A DNA stretch of 38,253 nt from Candidatus Aegiribacteria sp. (GTDB taxonomy: Bacteria > Fermentibacterota > Fermentibacteria > Fermentibacterales > JCC-6). Below are positions 1 to 11,200 of this stretch, in pieces. The notes beneath the pieces were generated by a model. That model saw nothing but the letters and a program-made list of their open reading frames with translations, ran no database searches and was not told the origin of the DNA. The position numbers were made by a program, and so were the translations under genes. Each line of letters begins with the position of its first letter. The first letter of the stretch is position 1. The DNA is taken from NCBI GenBank assembly GCA_030620995.1, contig JAUXIK010000023.1, positions 1-38,253 of the forward strand, written 5' to 3'.

Positions 1-2
1 TG

Positions 3-1562
3 TCCATCCTTGTTCCTGGTATTTACTTACTGTTTCATTTCCTGTTTTCATATATCTACGGCCTTGAAAGCACCTTTCAAGGGTTCGGTATTGCGCTTGC
101 CCGGAGACTTCTTGGAATGACTTTCATGTCGATTGGAATCTTTATAGGCATTTCCTCTTTCATATGTGGAGTTTCTGCCATGTTCAGATCGGGGGAGACT
201 TCCCTTTTACTTACCCTTCCTGTTCGGGACAGGATTGTTGCGTTTTTTAGAATGATTGAAAGCTGGTTCAATGCTGGATGGGCTACTGTTCTTCTTGGAG
301 TTCCTATCATCATCGCATTTAATGTTTCGCTTGAATACAACTTATTCTCTTCCATCATTGCCATTGTTCTGTTTCCATTTCTGCTGGCTGTATGGGTTTC
401 ATCAGGCACTGTTCTTCTTGGAACATCAATTAGAATGAGTCAGAGCAGCGGCAAACTCTGGAGAGCGGCCGTAATCCTTGGATTTGTTGTTACTGCTGGT
501 ATCTATCTTGTTCTGAAAAGCTCCGGACCCGAGGGTATAGTCGCTGAAGAATCGGCCGCGCTGGAAGCAGTTCATAAGTTCGTTGCTGATCTGCCTGTAG
601 CCGGAGGGAGATTCTGGCCTCATATCCTTTTTGGAAATACCGTATTTTCGGTCAATAATGGAATCTGGATTGAAGCTTTTCAGAATGCCGGCATACTGAT
701 CCTTGAATCAGCTGTTGCGATGCTCCTGGCTTACATCATTATCTGTCCCGGATCCAGGAAACGGTTCTCTGCCGTATCCACTGTTTCTTCCCGCAGGAGA
801 AGCAGTTCTCTGCTGCTGCGTTCCCGCGGTAAATTCAGGACAATGCTGCAGAAGGATATTCTTGTTTTCATGCGGGATCCTGTGCAATGGAGTCAGCTTC
901 TTCTACTGACAGGACTGTTTCTGGTTTACGCGTTCAATATAAACAGATTCCCCATGGATACAGGGAATCCTCTCTGGCGATCGATTGTTGTTTATCTGAA
1001 TTTCTCCTTTACATGTTTTGTGACTGCTACTATTCTCGTAAGATTCACATTTCCGGCAATCAGTCTTGAGGGTGCCGGACTCAGTTACATCCTGCAGCTT
1101 CCGGCCGGAAGAAAGATGCTGCTGAAATCAAAATTACTGGAGTCATTCCTTTTCATTACTCCCTTCATTATCGGAATTGGTATATGGTCTACAATCTCAA
1201 TCGGTGCCGGGCCAGTGCTTGTGGTTTCTTCAGCTGTTGCTCTGGGGCTTATGTGTATTGCTCTGGTCAGTATAAATACATGCCTTGGCGCGGTGTTTCC
1301 CCGCTTTGACAAAGGCAGCGCCGCGAGCATCGCAAGCGGTCACGGAGGGATAATCGCCGCATGCGCGTCCATGGGTTATGTTCTCGTTGCGGTGTCTGTG
1401 CTTGGTATGACAATTCGCCGGGCTCTTCCTGCCTTTGGATCCGAGCAGGCGCTGACAGGACCGATGACTGTTGCTCTGATATTCCTTGGTATCGTAACAG
1501 GTGCTGTTACGTTGATTTCTCTGAAAATTGGTTACCGCAGTCTTAAGAAGAGAGACTTTTAA
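3..1562 (+). CDS. ABC exporter permease-like membrane protein (5' partial)
   Basis: The reading frame is open from base 3 with no stop, so the true start lies left of the window; the first internal ATG at 117 is probably not the start. The protein is very hydrophobic, with many predicted membrane helices in two halves separated by a basic, Ser/Arg-rich cytosolic stretch (around 765-830). Just after that comes a KDILVFMRDPVQWSQLLLL segment, which resembles the conserved 'KD...F.RDP.QWSQ' motif of putative ABC-exporter permeases of the ABC-2 type. I infer that it pairs with an ATPase encoded upstream, outside the window. It stops at 1562 and the next gene begins at the next base, so they are probably co-transcribed. 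The substrate cannot be told from the sequence. Confidence 0.8.
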   Translation, partial: SILVPGIYLLFHFLFSYIYGLESTFQGFGIALARRLLGMTFMSIGIFIGISSFICGVSAMFRSGETSLLLTLPVRDRIVAFFRMIESWFNAGWATVLLGVPIIIAFNVSLEYNLFSSIIAIVLFPFLLAVWVSSGTVLLGTSIRMSQSSGKLWRAAVILGFVVTAGIYLVLKSSGPEGIVAEESAALEAVHKFVADLPVAGGRFWPHILFGNTVFSVNNGIWIEAFQNAGILILESAVAMLLAYIIICPGSRKRFSAVSTVSSRRRSSSLLLRSRGKFRTMLQKDILVFMRDPVQWSQLLLLTGLFLVYAFNINRFPMDTGNPLWRSIVVYLNFSFTCFVTATILVRFTFPAISLEGAGLSYILQLPAGRKMLLKSKLLESFLFITPFIIGIGIWSTISIGAGPVLVVSSAVALGLMCIALVSINTCLGAVFPRFDKGSAASIASGHGGIIAACASMGYVLVAVSVLGMTIRRALPAFGSEQALTGPMTVALIFLGIVTGAVTLISLKIGYRSLKKRDF

Positions 1563-1946
1563 TTGACTGAAATAGCGATTGATTACGGAAGGAAGAGAAC
1601 CGGTTTCGCGATATGCCTGTCCGGTGTTGTTCTACCCCAGGATCCTCTGGTGGACACTACCTGGACTATGATCGCGCAGAGAGTCAGAAATCTGCATAGC
1701 AGGTACGATTGCGGCACAGTGATTCTTGGGCTTCCACTTACATCTTCGGGAAAACCAACTGAGCTTTCCAAAGAGGTGGAACTGCTCGCTGAATATCTCG
1801 GACGCGAAGGGTTTGAAGTGGAGCTCATGAGAGAGACCGGCTCAACAAAGGAAGCAGTAACGCAGAAAACAAATGCTCGCAGAGACGGAAAACGGGATTC
1901 TCTGGCTGCGGCAATTATACTCAAACGGTATCTGGGGCAACCATGA
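1563..1946 (+). CDS. yqgF: YqgF/RuvX-family pre-16S rRNA nuclease (Holliday junction resolvase-like)
   Basis: A 127-residue protein of typical length for the family, which trims the 5' end of 16S rRNA precursor. It opens with the RNase H-like first strand (IDYGRKRTGFAI, Asp7). It has the VILGLPL strand with a following glycine-rich turn, a RETGSTKEA segment in place of the usual DERLTT, and the C-terminal RDSLAAAIIL segment with the late acidic residue. The start is TTG, directly abutting the stop of the upstream permease gene; no ATG fits. The gene ends in an ATGA overlap with mltG, a common partner in bacteria, which suggests translational coupling. The divergence in the DER motif is modest (the Glu is kept). 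Confidence 0.88.
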   Translation: MTEIAIDYGRKRTGFAICLSGVVLPQDPLVDTTWTMIAQRVRNLHSRYDCGTVILGLPLTSSGKPTELSKEVELLAEYLGREGFEVELMRETGSTKEAVTQKTNARRDGKRDSLAAAIILKRYLGQP

Positions 1947-2941
1947 AACGTGCTGCTGCTTTAGTTAGCCTTGGTTTGATTGTTCTAATTCTTACCGGCC
2001 TGATCTTCATGAAATGGTGCGGAAATCCGGCTGGCAACGGAAAAGATTGCATTTTTACGGTAGAGAGAGGATGGGGAGTCAGACAGATCGCTGAAGCACT
2101 GTCGGATTCAGGACTTGTTCGAAGTCCGGTCTATTTCCTCTGGAGATATTCGCAAGCTCATGACTCTCCTTCTTTGCAGGCGGGTATTTATCATCTCACG
2201 GATTGCATGTCTCCTGATTCGATTCTGAGAATTCTGGCAACCGGAGATGTCATACCTGTTGAAACGAGCTGGGTTACACTTGCCCCTGCTCTTACTCTGG
2301 AGCGATCCCTTGACGTATTGGCTGACAGCCTTGGCTTCAGCCGTACTTTGCTGGACAGCCTGGCGTGGGATTCATCCTTTCTATTATCATTGAACCTGCT
2401 GACTCTTGAAGGATACTTCTTCCCTGAGACATACGAGTTTGCTGATTCTCTTATGGCTGAGCAGGTTCTCAGGAGGATAGTTGAAACAGGCATATCCAGA
2501 TGGCCCGCAGACAGGGCAGAGCTTCTGGAGAGTTCAGGTCTCAGTGTTCATGAGACAATCATTCTTGCTTCGATCGTTGAGAGGGAAGCAAAGGTTGATT
2601 CTGAAAGGGCGGTTATCTCCGGTATATTCCTCTCAAGAATGAGACGCGGCATGAAACTGGAAAGCTGCGCGACAGTGCAGTATGCCATAGGAGAGGTAAG
2701 GGAAGTGCTTCTGTACAGAGATCTTGAAATTGACAGTCCATACAATACATATCGCATTACAGGATTACCTCCAGGACCGATCTGTTCTCCTGGAGAAAGT
2801 TCGATATCTGCGGCTTTCAGACCGGATACCATTTCCGGATACCTGTATTTTGTAAGTATGGAGGACGGTTCCGGACGGCATCTCTTCGCGAATACTCACG
2901 CAGGACATCTCGCGAACATCAGATCACTGCCTGACAGGTGA
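1943..2941 (+). CDS. mltG: Endolytic murein transglycosylase MltG (YceG-like)
   Basis: A 332-residue protein with a single N-terminal membrane anchor (residues about 5-24) and a periplasmic YceG-like domain. Diagnostic motifs are LEGYFFPETYEF, then ILASIVEREA containing the catalytic Glu (Glu213), and SPYNTYRITGLPPGPICSPG near residue 270. It cleaves nascent glycan strands and sets the end of peptidoglycan polymerisation at the inner membrane. The start ATG overlaps the yqgF stop by four bases. The length is ordinary for the family. A promoter candidate for the next operon lies immediately after its stop. Confidence 0.93.
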   Translation: MKRAAALVSLGLIVLILTGLIFMKWCGNPAGNGKDCIFTVERGWGVRQIAEALSDSGLVRSPVYFLWRYSQAHDSPSLQAGIYHLTDCMSPDSILRILATGDVIPVETSWVTLAPALTLERSLDVLADSLGFSRTLLDSLAWDSSFLLSLNLLTLEGYFFPETYEFADSLMAEQVLRRIVETGISRWPADRAELLESSGLSVHETIILASIVEREAKVDSERAVISGIFLSRMRRGMKLESCATVQYAIGEVREVLLYRDLEIDSPYNTYRITGLPPGPICSPGESSISAAFRPDTISGYLYFVSMEDGSGRHLFANTHAGHLANIRSLPDR

Positions 2942-2945
2942 TGGA

Positions 2946-2977
2946 TTGACAGAACCGATTGATTTTATTCTTATAAT
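2946..2977 (+). promoter_or_regulatory. Candidate sigma-70 promoter for the 3024 operon
   Basis: A perfect TTGACA (2946-2951) and a perfect TATAAT (2972-2977) lie between the mltG stop and the start at 3024. The spacer is 20 bases, longer than the usual 16-18, which lowers confidence. The position is right for a promoter serving the coiled-coil/SPFH genes and perhaps the whole run to tpiA. Confidence 0.42.
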
Positions 2978-3023
2978 GCATGAAAGTATACGATACACAT
3001 TTATTTTAGAGGAAGGATAGAAG

Positions 3024-3548
3024 ATGAGTGAAGGAAGAAATCTGGGATTTCTGGAAAAGGCAATCCGCCTGATTCCTGGATATAAAGGTTACAAGAGTAA
3101 AGAAGAGCGCCGTGATAATGATCAGCTTTTCAGGACGGAACTCTCAGGCAGGCTTGAACAGCTCAGGACAAGAGTAAACGAGATACCTGCCGGCCTTCGC
3201 GGGCCTTCAGCTCTGTCAGCTGTTACAGATATTGACAGGATTATCAAGAAGATTGAAAGGGTAACTGACGAAATTCGCTTTGCCTCAAGGGGTTACCGTG
3301 GCTGGTTCGATATGCACAAGGTTCGTGAAAACGAACTGGACAGGCTCTATGCCTTTGATGTCGGACTTGTGGAGAATATCGAAGAACTTGAAGAGTCAAT
3401 CGGCATACTTGAAGCTGCTGCGGCTGCCGGATCCGATATGAAGGAAGCTATCGGAAAAGCGGTTGATATTCTGATAGAATTCAGTAACAAGATGGCTTCT
3501 CGAAGTGAACTCATGATCGATCTTGAGAAAAACAAGCCGACTGATTAG
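3024..3548 (+). CDS. Uncharacterised helical protein, partner of the SPFH protein
   Basis: A 174-residue, charged, mostly helical soluble protein that I do not recognise by name. Heptad-like stretches at about residues 35-60 and 115-135 suggest coiled coils, with an Ala-rich turn (EAAAAAGSD) near residue 130. There is no signal peptide or membrane segment. A strong Shine-Dalgarno (GAGGAAGGA) precedes the ATG. It lies 23 bases upstream of an SPFH/zinc-ribbon gene in the same direction, so the two are probably one unit. By analogy with operons pairing PspA-like coiled-coil proteins with SPFH proteins it may act at the membrane, but no PspA signature is evident and this is inference only. Confidence 0.8.
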   Translation: MSEGRNLGFLEKAIRLIPGYKGYKSKEERRDNDQLFRTELSGRLEQLRTRVNEIPAGLRGPSALSAVTDIDRIIKKIERVTDEIRFASRGYRGWFDMHKVRENELDRLYAFDVGLVENIEELEESIGILEAAAAAGSDMKEAIGKAVDILIEFSNKMASRSELMIDLEKNKPTD

Positions 3549-3571
3549 ATCGGAGAAAGGTTAGCAGACCA

Positions 3572-4705
3572 ATGTTTAAAAAACTGGAAATTATCGAATA
3601 TCTGGATGAAGGCGGCAAGGATATTGTCCACAGGATTCCGGAAAGTGGTTCAGGGGAGTTTCGTCTTGGCAGTCAGCTTGTGGTCAGAGAAAATCAGGAT
3701 TGTGTCTTCTTCCGTGATGGAAAAGCCATGGATGTATTCGGTCCCGGAAGGCATACGATCACGACTGAGAATATTCCGCTTCTCACCGGTGTCGTCAGCA
3801 CACTTTTCGAAGGGAAAGATTCGCCATTCAGATCTGAAGCGTACTTTGTAGCCAAGAAAACATTTACCAATTTGAAGTGGGGAACGAAGGAACCCATCAT
3901 TTTCAGAGACAAAGAACTGTCCATTGTTCGACTCAGAGCATTCGGCAGTTTTTCCCTGAAGGTCGAGCAGAGCCAGTTGTTCATCAATAAGCTCGTCGGC
4001 ACCGAGGGAAGATTCACAACGGATGAGATCGAGGGGTTTCTCAAGGGTATGATTATCTCACGTCTGGCTGATCTCCTTGGCGAAACGATTGAGAGTATCT
4101 TTGATCTTGCCAGTTACTACGATGAAATAGGCACACTGGCCAAAGCCAGGATGGGAGATGACTTCGGGAAATACGGAATACAGCTTGTTGATTTCTATGT
4201 TCAGGCTATTACACCTCCCGAGGAAGTCCAGGAGCGAATAGATGAACGGAGCGCCATGGCCGCGCTTGGTAATATGGATCAGTACATGCGTTTCAAGACA
4301 GCTACCGCAATGGGTGACGCAGCTTCGGGCGAAGGCGGAGGCGGAGCCGCAGGAGCAGGAGTCGGAATGGGCGCCGGACTGGGCATGGGCATGACAATGG
4401 CGAATATGATGGGTAAGAGCATGGGAATGGGTGATGGCCAGGGCGATGGAGCTGCTGCGGGAGGTGCCGCACTGGTATCCTGTCCATCCTGCGGTAAGAA
4501 TGTGCCTGCGGGCAAATTCTGTCCTGAGTGCGGGAAACCAATGGGCGTCACATGTCCGGGCTGTGGTAAGATAATCCCGTCCGGGTCCAAGTTCTGTCCT
4601 GAATGCGGTGGTAAAATCGGCAGCGGGAAAAAATGCGTGAAATGCAATAAAGACATGCCTGCCGATTCCCAGTTCTGCCCTGAATGCGGAGAGAAACAGG
4701 AATAA
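3572..4705 (+). CDS. SPFH-domain protein with three C-terminal zinc ribbons
   Basis: A 377-residue protein. Residues about 1-240 form an SPFH/band-7-like domain of the 'virion core protein' type (YdjI-like); the segment ending YGIQLVDFYVQAITPPEEVQERIDE is typical of the C-terminal part of SPFH. A linker (about 248-300) is made almost entirely of Gly, Met and Ala. From Cys304 onward three CxxC...CxxC modules follow (CPSCG/CPECG, CPGCG/CPECG, CVKCN/CPECG), twelve cysteines in all, each like a zinc ribbon. There is no clear transmembrane helix. SPFH proteins form membrane-associated oligomers; the ribbons may bind partners. It is followed with no gap by the ligase gene at 4706. Confidence 0.88.
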   Translation: MFKKLEIIEYLDEGGKDIVHRIPESGSGEFRLGSQLVVRENQDCVFFRDGKAMDVFGPGRHTITTENIPLLTGVVSTLFEGKDSPFRSEAYFVAKKTFTNLKWGTKEPIIFRDKELSIVRLRAFGSFSLKVEQSQLFINKLVGTEGRFTTDEIEGFLKGMIISRLADLLGETIESIFDLASYYDEIGTLAKARMGDDFGKYGIQLVDFYVQAITPPEEVQERIDERSAMAALGNMDQYMRFKTATAMGDAASGEGGGGAAGAGVGMGAGLGMGMTMANMMGKSMGMGDGQGDGAAAGGAALVSCPSCGKNVPAGKFCPECGKPMGVTCPGCGKIIPSGSKFCPECGGKIGSGKKCVKCNKDMPADSQFCPECGEKQE

Positions 4706-6367
4706 ATGCCGGGTACCTTACATGAATTGCTTGAGACCACGGCAGCAAGATTACCCGATAATGTTGCCCTTGAGGATGACAGACGAAAACTGACCTATTC
4801 CGACTGGTTACGGGTATCCTCTAACATAGCCTGTCTTCTTCAAAGAGCCGGTGCAAAGCCTGGATACGTGATCGGCGTTGTGTCAGATCGATCAGCTCTG
4901 CTCCCGTGCGCTTTTGCCGCGATATCTATGATCGGCGCAAGATTCGTCTCTCTTAATCCCGGCTGGCCGGTCCAGGAGAGAGAGAGAGTATTCGGAAGAT
5001 GGTCAGACCGACTCGTGCTTACCGGATTTGAGAATACCGCTTTAGAACTGTCCGATGAAAATATCCTCTTTGTTGGTGAAGATGTATTTGAAGATCATGA
5101 AACATCCTGTTCTCTTCCTGATGTTGATGAGGACGAGGAGTTTTATCTCAATGTGACTTCCGCCTCCACAGGTCAGGCTAAAATTGCACCGACCACTCAC
5201 CGTCAGCTGCTGGCGAATACAAAGGGTGTCTGCAGAACTCTGGGGCTTGATCAGGATGATATTCATCTGTCACTGTTCGGTGTATTCGGTCATCCCCATG
5301 AGCTTTTCATGAGAGGTATTTATCTCGGAGGGAAAACAGTACTGACTGAACGAAGATATCCCCGGGATCTGCTTAATGTGATATCCGGAAGTCATGTTAC
5401 CGCTGTTATGGCTCTTCCTACACAACTCGGAAGCCTGTCTCGTCTCTGGAGAAGAACTGACGCGGATCTTTCAAGGGTCAGAATCGCTGAAGCCGGGGGG
5501 ATGTATGTTTCTGACGAGTTCATAAATATTTTCACCGAGCGGACAGGTGTTAGCCTGATTCCTGTCTGGGGAAGTACGGAAACGGCTGGAGTAGTGCTTA
5601 CAGGGCAATCTGATTCATCCGCATTTGCTTCTGTGGTTGATGGATATACTGTTGAACTTCGCGATCTCACCGGTGAAGCTCTGCAGGAAGACGGCAAAGG
5701 CGAGCTATGGATTTCAGGTCCCGGAGTAGTTACCCGGTATCTGGGGGATCGACCTCAGACCGAGGAGAATTTCGTGGATGGATGGTACCGTACCGGTGAT
5801 ATGTTCAGAAAAGAGGATGATCACCTGATCTTTCTTGGCCGACGTGGAGGAATGATTAAGGCCGCAGGGCTGAAAGTGTACCCCCTCGAGGTCGAGCTGG
5901 CAATACTGAAACACCCCGGAATTGTGGATGCTTGTGTAGTCGGAAGGGATCATCCCACCCGCGGCGAGATGCCTGCTGCTTACATTGTATCCCGACCGGG
6001 TATTGAGCTAACCGTTGCCGGTATGAGAAGTTTTCTTCGGGAATTCCTTGATGAACACAAAATACCGAGACTTATTAATTTCGTGTACGGACTGCCCAGG
6101 ACGGCCAGCGGAAAAATAGATAGAAAAGCAGTGGAAACCAGAGAGATAGTTCCTGACTATCGCAGCGAGCTTCTTCGATCCGATGTCGAACTTGTTCGTC
6201 TTATTAATAACAGGGCTGAATTGATGGCAGAAATAGGAGGAGGTTTCGATCCGACCTGGGTGGATGATCAGGAGGACAACGCTGTAGGTCATAACCCCGG
6301 TCCGACTGCTGACAGTTCGATAAGAGAAATCATAAGATTCATAATCAGTGAACTTGGAAAGGGGTGA
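4706..6367 (+). CDS. AMP-dependent acyl/aryl ligase with chorismate-mutase-like C-terminal tail
   Basis: A 553-residue member of the ANL adenylating superfamily. Motifs: a divergent P-loop-like A3 (NVTSASTGQAK, from residue 149, Lys kept), WGSTE (from Trp288), GWYRTGD (near 358), GRRGGMIKAAGLKVYPLEVE, and PRTASGKIDRKAV with the late catalytic Lys. The adenylation domain ends near residue 480. The remaining 70 residues are unusual: from Arg486 the sequence aligns without gaps to helix 1 of AroQ chorismate mutase (Arg486 and Arg503 match E. coli PheA Arg11 and Arg28, 17 apart; VRLINNRAELMAEIG). The Lys39 equivalent is Phe, helix 2 is not recognisable, and the end (IREIIRFIISE) resembles helix 3. 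It starts right after the SPFH stop and overlaps DAHP synthase by four bases (GTGA). The substrate is unknown. Confidence 0.85.
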   Translation: MPGTLHELLETTAARLPDNVALEDDRRKLTYSDWLRVSSNIACLLQRAGAKPGYVIGVVSDRSALLPCAFAAISMIGARFVSLNPGWPVQERERVFGRWSDRLVLTGFENTALELSDENILFVGEDVFEDHETSCSLPDVDEDEEFYLNVTSASTGQAKIAPTTHRQLLANTKGVCRTLGLDQDDIHLSLFGVFGHPHELFMRGIYLGGKTVLTERRYPRDLLNVISGSHVTAVMALPTQLGSLSRLWRRTDADLSRVRIAEAGGMYVSDEFINIFTERTGVSLIPVWGSTETAGVVLTGQSDSSAFASVVDGYTVELRDLTGEALQEDGKGELWISGPGVVTRYLGDRPQTEENFVDGWYRTGDMFRKEDDHLIFLGRRGGMIKAAGLKVYPLEVELAILKHPGIVDACVVGRDHPTRGEMPAAYIVSRPGIELTVAGMRSFLREFLDEHKIPRLINFVYGLPRTASGKIDRKAVETREIVPDYRSELLRSDVELVRLINNRAELMAEIGGGFDPTWVDDQEDNAVGHNPGPTADSSIREIIRFIISELGKG

Positions 6368-7140
6368 ATTTGGACATCAGATCTGTAACCGTAGGAGATG
6401 TCCATATAGGCACAGGAACTCCCATCCTGATCGCCGGACCATGTTCCGTTGAAAATGCCGAGATGCTGAGAGAAGTTGCCAGAGCCGTGGTCGAAGCCGG
6501 TGTATCGATACTAAGAGGTGGTTCCTTCAAACCGAGAACTTCTCCCTATTCCTTTCAGGGACTTGGCCTGGAAGGACTTAAGCTCCTCCATTCAGTTCGA
6601 AAAGAATTCAACATACCGGTTGTCACCGAAGTAATGGCAATTGATCAGATCGGACCTGCTATGGAGCACACTGATATGCTCCAGGTTGGCGCCAGAAACA
6701 TGCACAATTTTTCTTTGCTGTCCGCGCTGGGTAAAACCGATATGCCTATACTCCTCAAACGGGGATTCATGGCTACTATAGAGGAATGGCTTATGGCTGC
6801 TGAATACCTGGTGAAAGAGGGAAACGACAGAATCGTACTCTGCGAACGTGGAATCAGGACTTTTGAAACATGGACAAGAAACACTCTGGATATTTCCGCT
6901 GTACCTCTTGCCCGAATGCTGGGTGGATACCCTGTCATTGTTGATCCCTGCCATGCATCCGGAAGGAGAGATCTGCTTGAACCGCTATCTCTCGCTGGTC
7001 TCGCGGCGGGGGCAGACGGTATTATGCTGGAAGTGCATCCTGATCCTGACAAAGCTTTGTCCGATGGGGGACAGTCACTCTCGATACCGGAGATGAAGAA
7101 ACTGGTCTTTAAATTGTTAAAGCAAAGTGAATACAAATAA
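6364..7140 (+). CDS. aroF: 3-deoxy-7-phosphoheptulonate (DAHP) synthase, KDO8P-like type
   Basis: A 258-residue enzyme that condenses phosphoenolpyruvate and erythrose 4-phosphate, the first step of the shikimate pathway. Type I-beta motifs are all present: LIAGPCSVEN, RGGSFKPRTSPYSFQGLG, LQVGARNMHNFSLL, ILLKRGFMATIEEW, VIVDPCHASGRRDL and a C-terminal ALSDGGQSL. It is a bare barrel without the N-terminal ferredoxin-like or chorismate-mutase regulatory domain of many relatives, so no built-in feedback control is visible. The GTG start overlaps the stop of the upstream ligase, whose tail carries a chorismate-mutase-like helix. A PPi-phosphofructokinase gene follows after 30 bases. Confidence 0.95.
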   Translation: MNLDIRSVTVGDVHIGTGTPILIAGPCSVENAEMLREVARAVVEAGVSILRGGSFKPRTSPYSFQGLGLEGLKLLHSVRKEFNIPVVTEVMAIDQIGPAMEHTDMLQVGARNMHNFSLLSALGKTDMPILLKRGFMATIEEWLMAAEYLVKEGNDRIVLCERGIRTFETWTRNTLDISAVPLARMLGGYPVIVDPCHASGRRDLLEPLSLAGLAAGADGIMLEVHPDPDKALSDGGQSLSIPEMKKLVFKLLKQSEYK

Positions 7141-7170
7141 GTCAGTATATGAACAAATAGGAGGTAAGTT

Positions 7171-10428
<3,258 letters not shown>

Positions 10429-10434
10429 TGGATC

Positions 10435-11199
10435 CTGAGACAGATAATTGGCGGTAACTGGAAGATGAACGGTTCCCCTGAAAGCGGTATGCTGTTCATC
10501 GATGAAATGAAAGCGCTTGGCTCCCTTAACGCTCCGGCCTCTATTGTTTTCTTTCCTCCTTTCACTCTTATACCATTACTTGCCGAATCGGCTTCAGACG
10601 CGGGAATAGAAACCGGCGGACAGGATTTGTTCTGGCTCGAAAAGGGCGCCTTCACCGGCGAGATAAGTCCTGACATGCTTAAAGATGCCGGATCTACCTG
10701 GTTTATCGCCGGCCACAGCGAGCGAAGACATGTTCTTGGTGAGACAGATGAAATTGTGAGGAAAAAACTGGAAGCGGGGCTGAAATCCGGCCTCAAAGGT
10801 ATACTCTGTGTGGGCGAGCTCAAAACTGAACGCGAAGATGACCAAACGGAGGCAGTTGTCAGGAGGCAGATCAAATCTGCTCTTGATGGACTGAATGATA
10901 TCTCGCCCGAAAACTTTGTTATTGCATACGAACCGGTCTGGGCAATAGGAACCGGGCTCACCGCAACACCTGAAGAAGCGGAAAGAGTTCATTCTCTGAT
11001 AAGGGAGTGGGTATCCTTTATCGTTGGACAGGAATTCGCGGACAACCTGCGTATACAGTATGGCGGAAGCGTAAAACCGTCCAATGCCGCTACAATTCTC
11101 TCCAAACCATCGGTTAACGGAGCTCTTGTCGGGGGTGCCAGTCTGCACGCAAACAGCTTCATGGATATTATAAACTCGGTACCTGAATATTCTTCATGA
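10435..11199 (+). CDS. tpiA: Triosephosphate isomerase (probable CTG start)
   Basis: A 254-residue enzyme interconverting dihydroxyacetone phosphate and glyceraldehyde 3-phosphate. Catalytic motifs: GGNWKMNG (Asn and Lys of the active site), GHSERR (His), AYEPVWAIGTG (Glu and loop 6) and the phosphate-binding YGGSV and GALVGGASL. The first in-frame ATG (10465) would remove GGNWK and so the catalytic Lys, so it cannot be the start. Reading back, the only plausible codon before the pgk stop is CTG at 10435, which gives M-RQIIGGNWKMNG, the normal N-terminus, with GGGGG (10421-10425) correctly spaced. An ATG at 10429 is out of frame and opens a nine-codon dead end, so a sequencing frameshift is an alternative. 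Confidence 0.9.
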   Translation: MRQIIGGNWKMNGSPESGMLFIDEMKALGSLNAPASIVFFPPFTLIPLLAESASDAGIETGGQDLFWLEKGAFTGEISPDMLKDAGSTWFIAGHSERRHVLGETDEIVRKKLEAGLKSGLKGILCVGELKTEREDDQTEAVVRRQIKSALDGLNDISPENFVIAYEPVWAIGTGLTATPEEAERVHSLIREWVSFIVGQEFADNLRIQYGGSVKPSNAATILSKPSVNGALVGGASLHANSFMDIINSVPEYSS

Positions 11200-11200
11200 A

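Noticed and set aside
4279..4740. A 153-codon minus-strand frame opposite the zinc-ribbon region
   Set aside because: Its repeated HSGQN-like pattern is simply the reverse of the CxxC ribbon repeats and Gly-rich linker.
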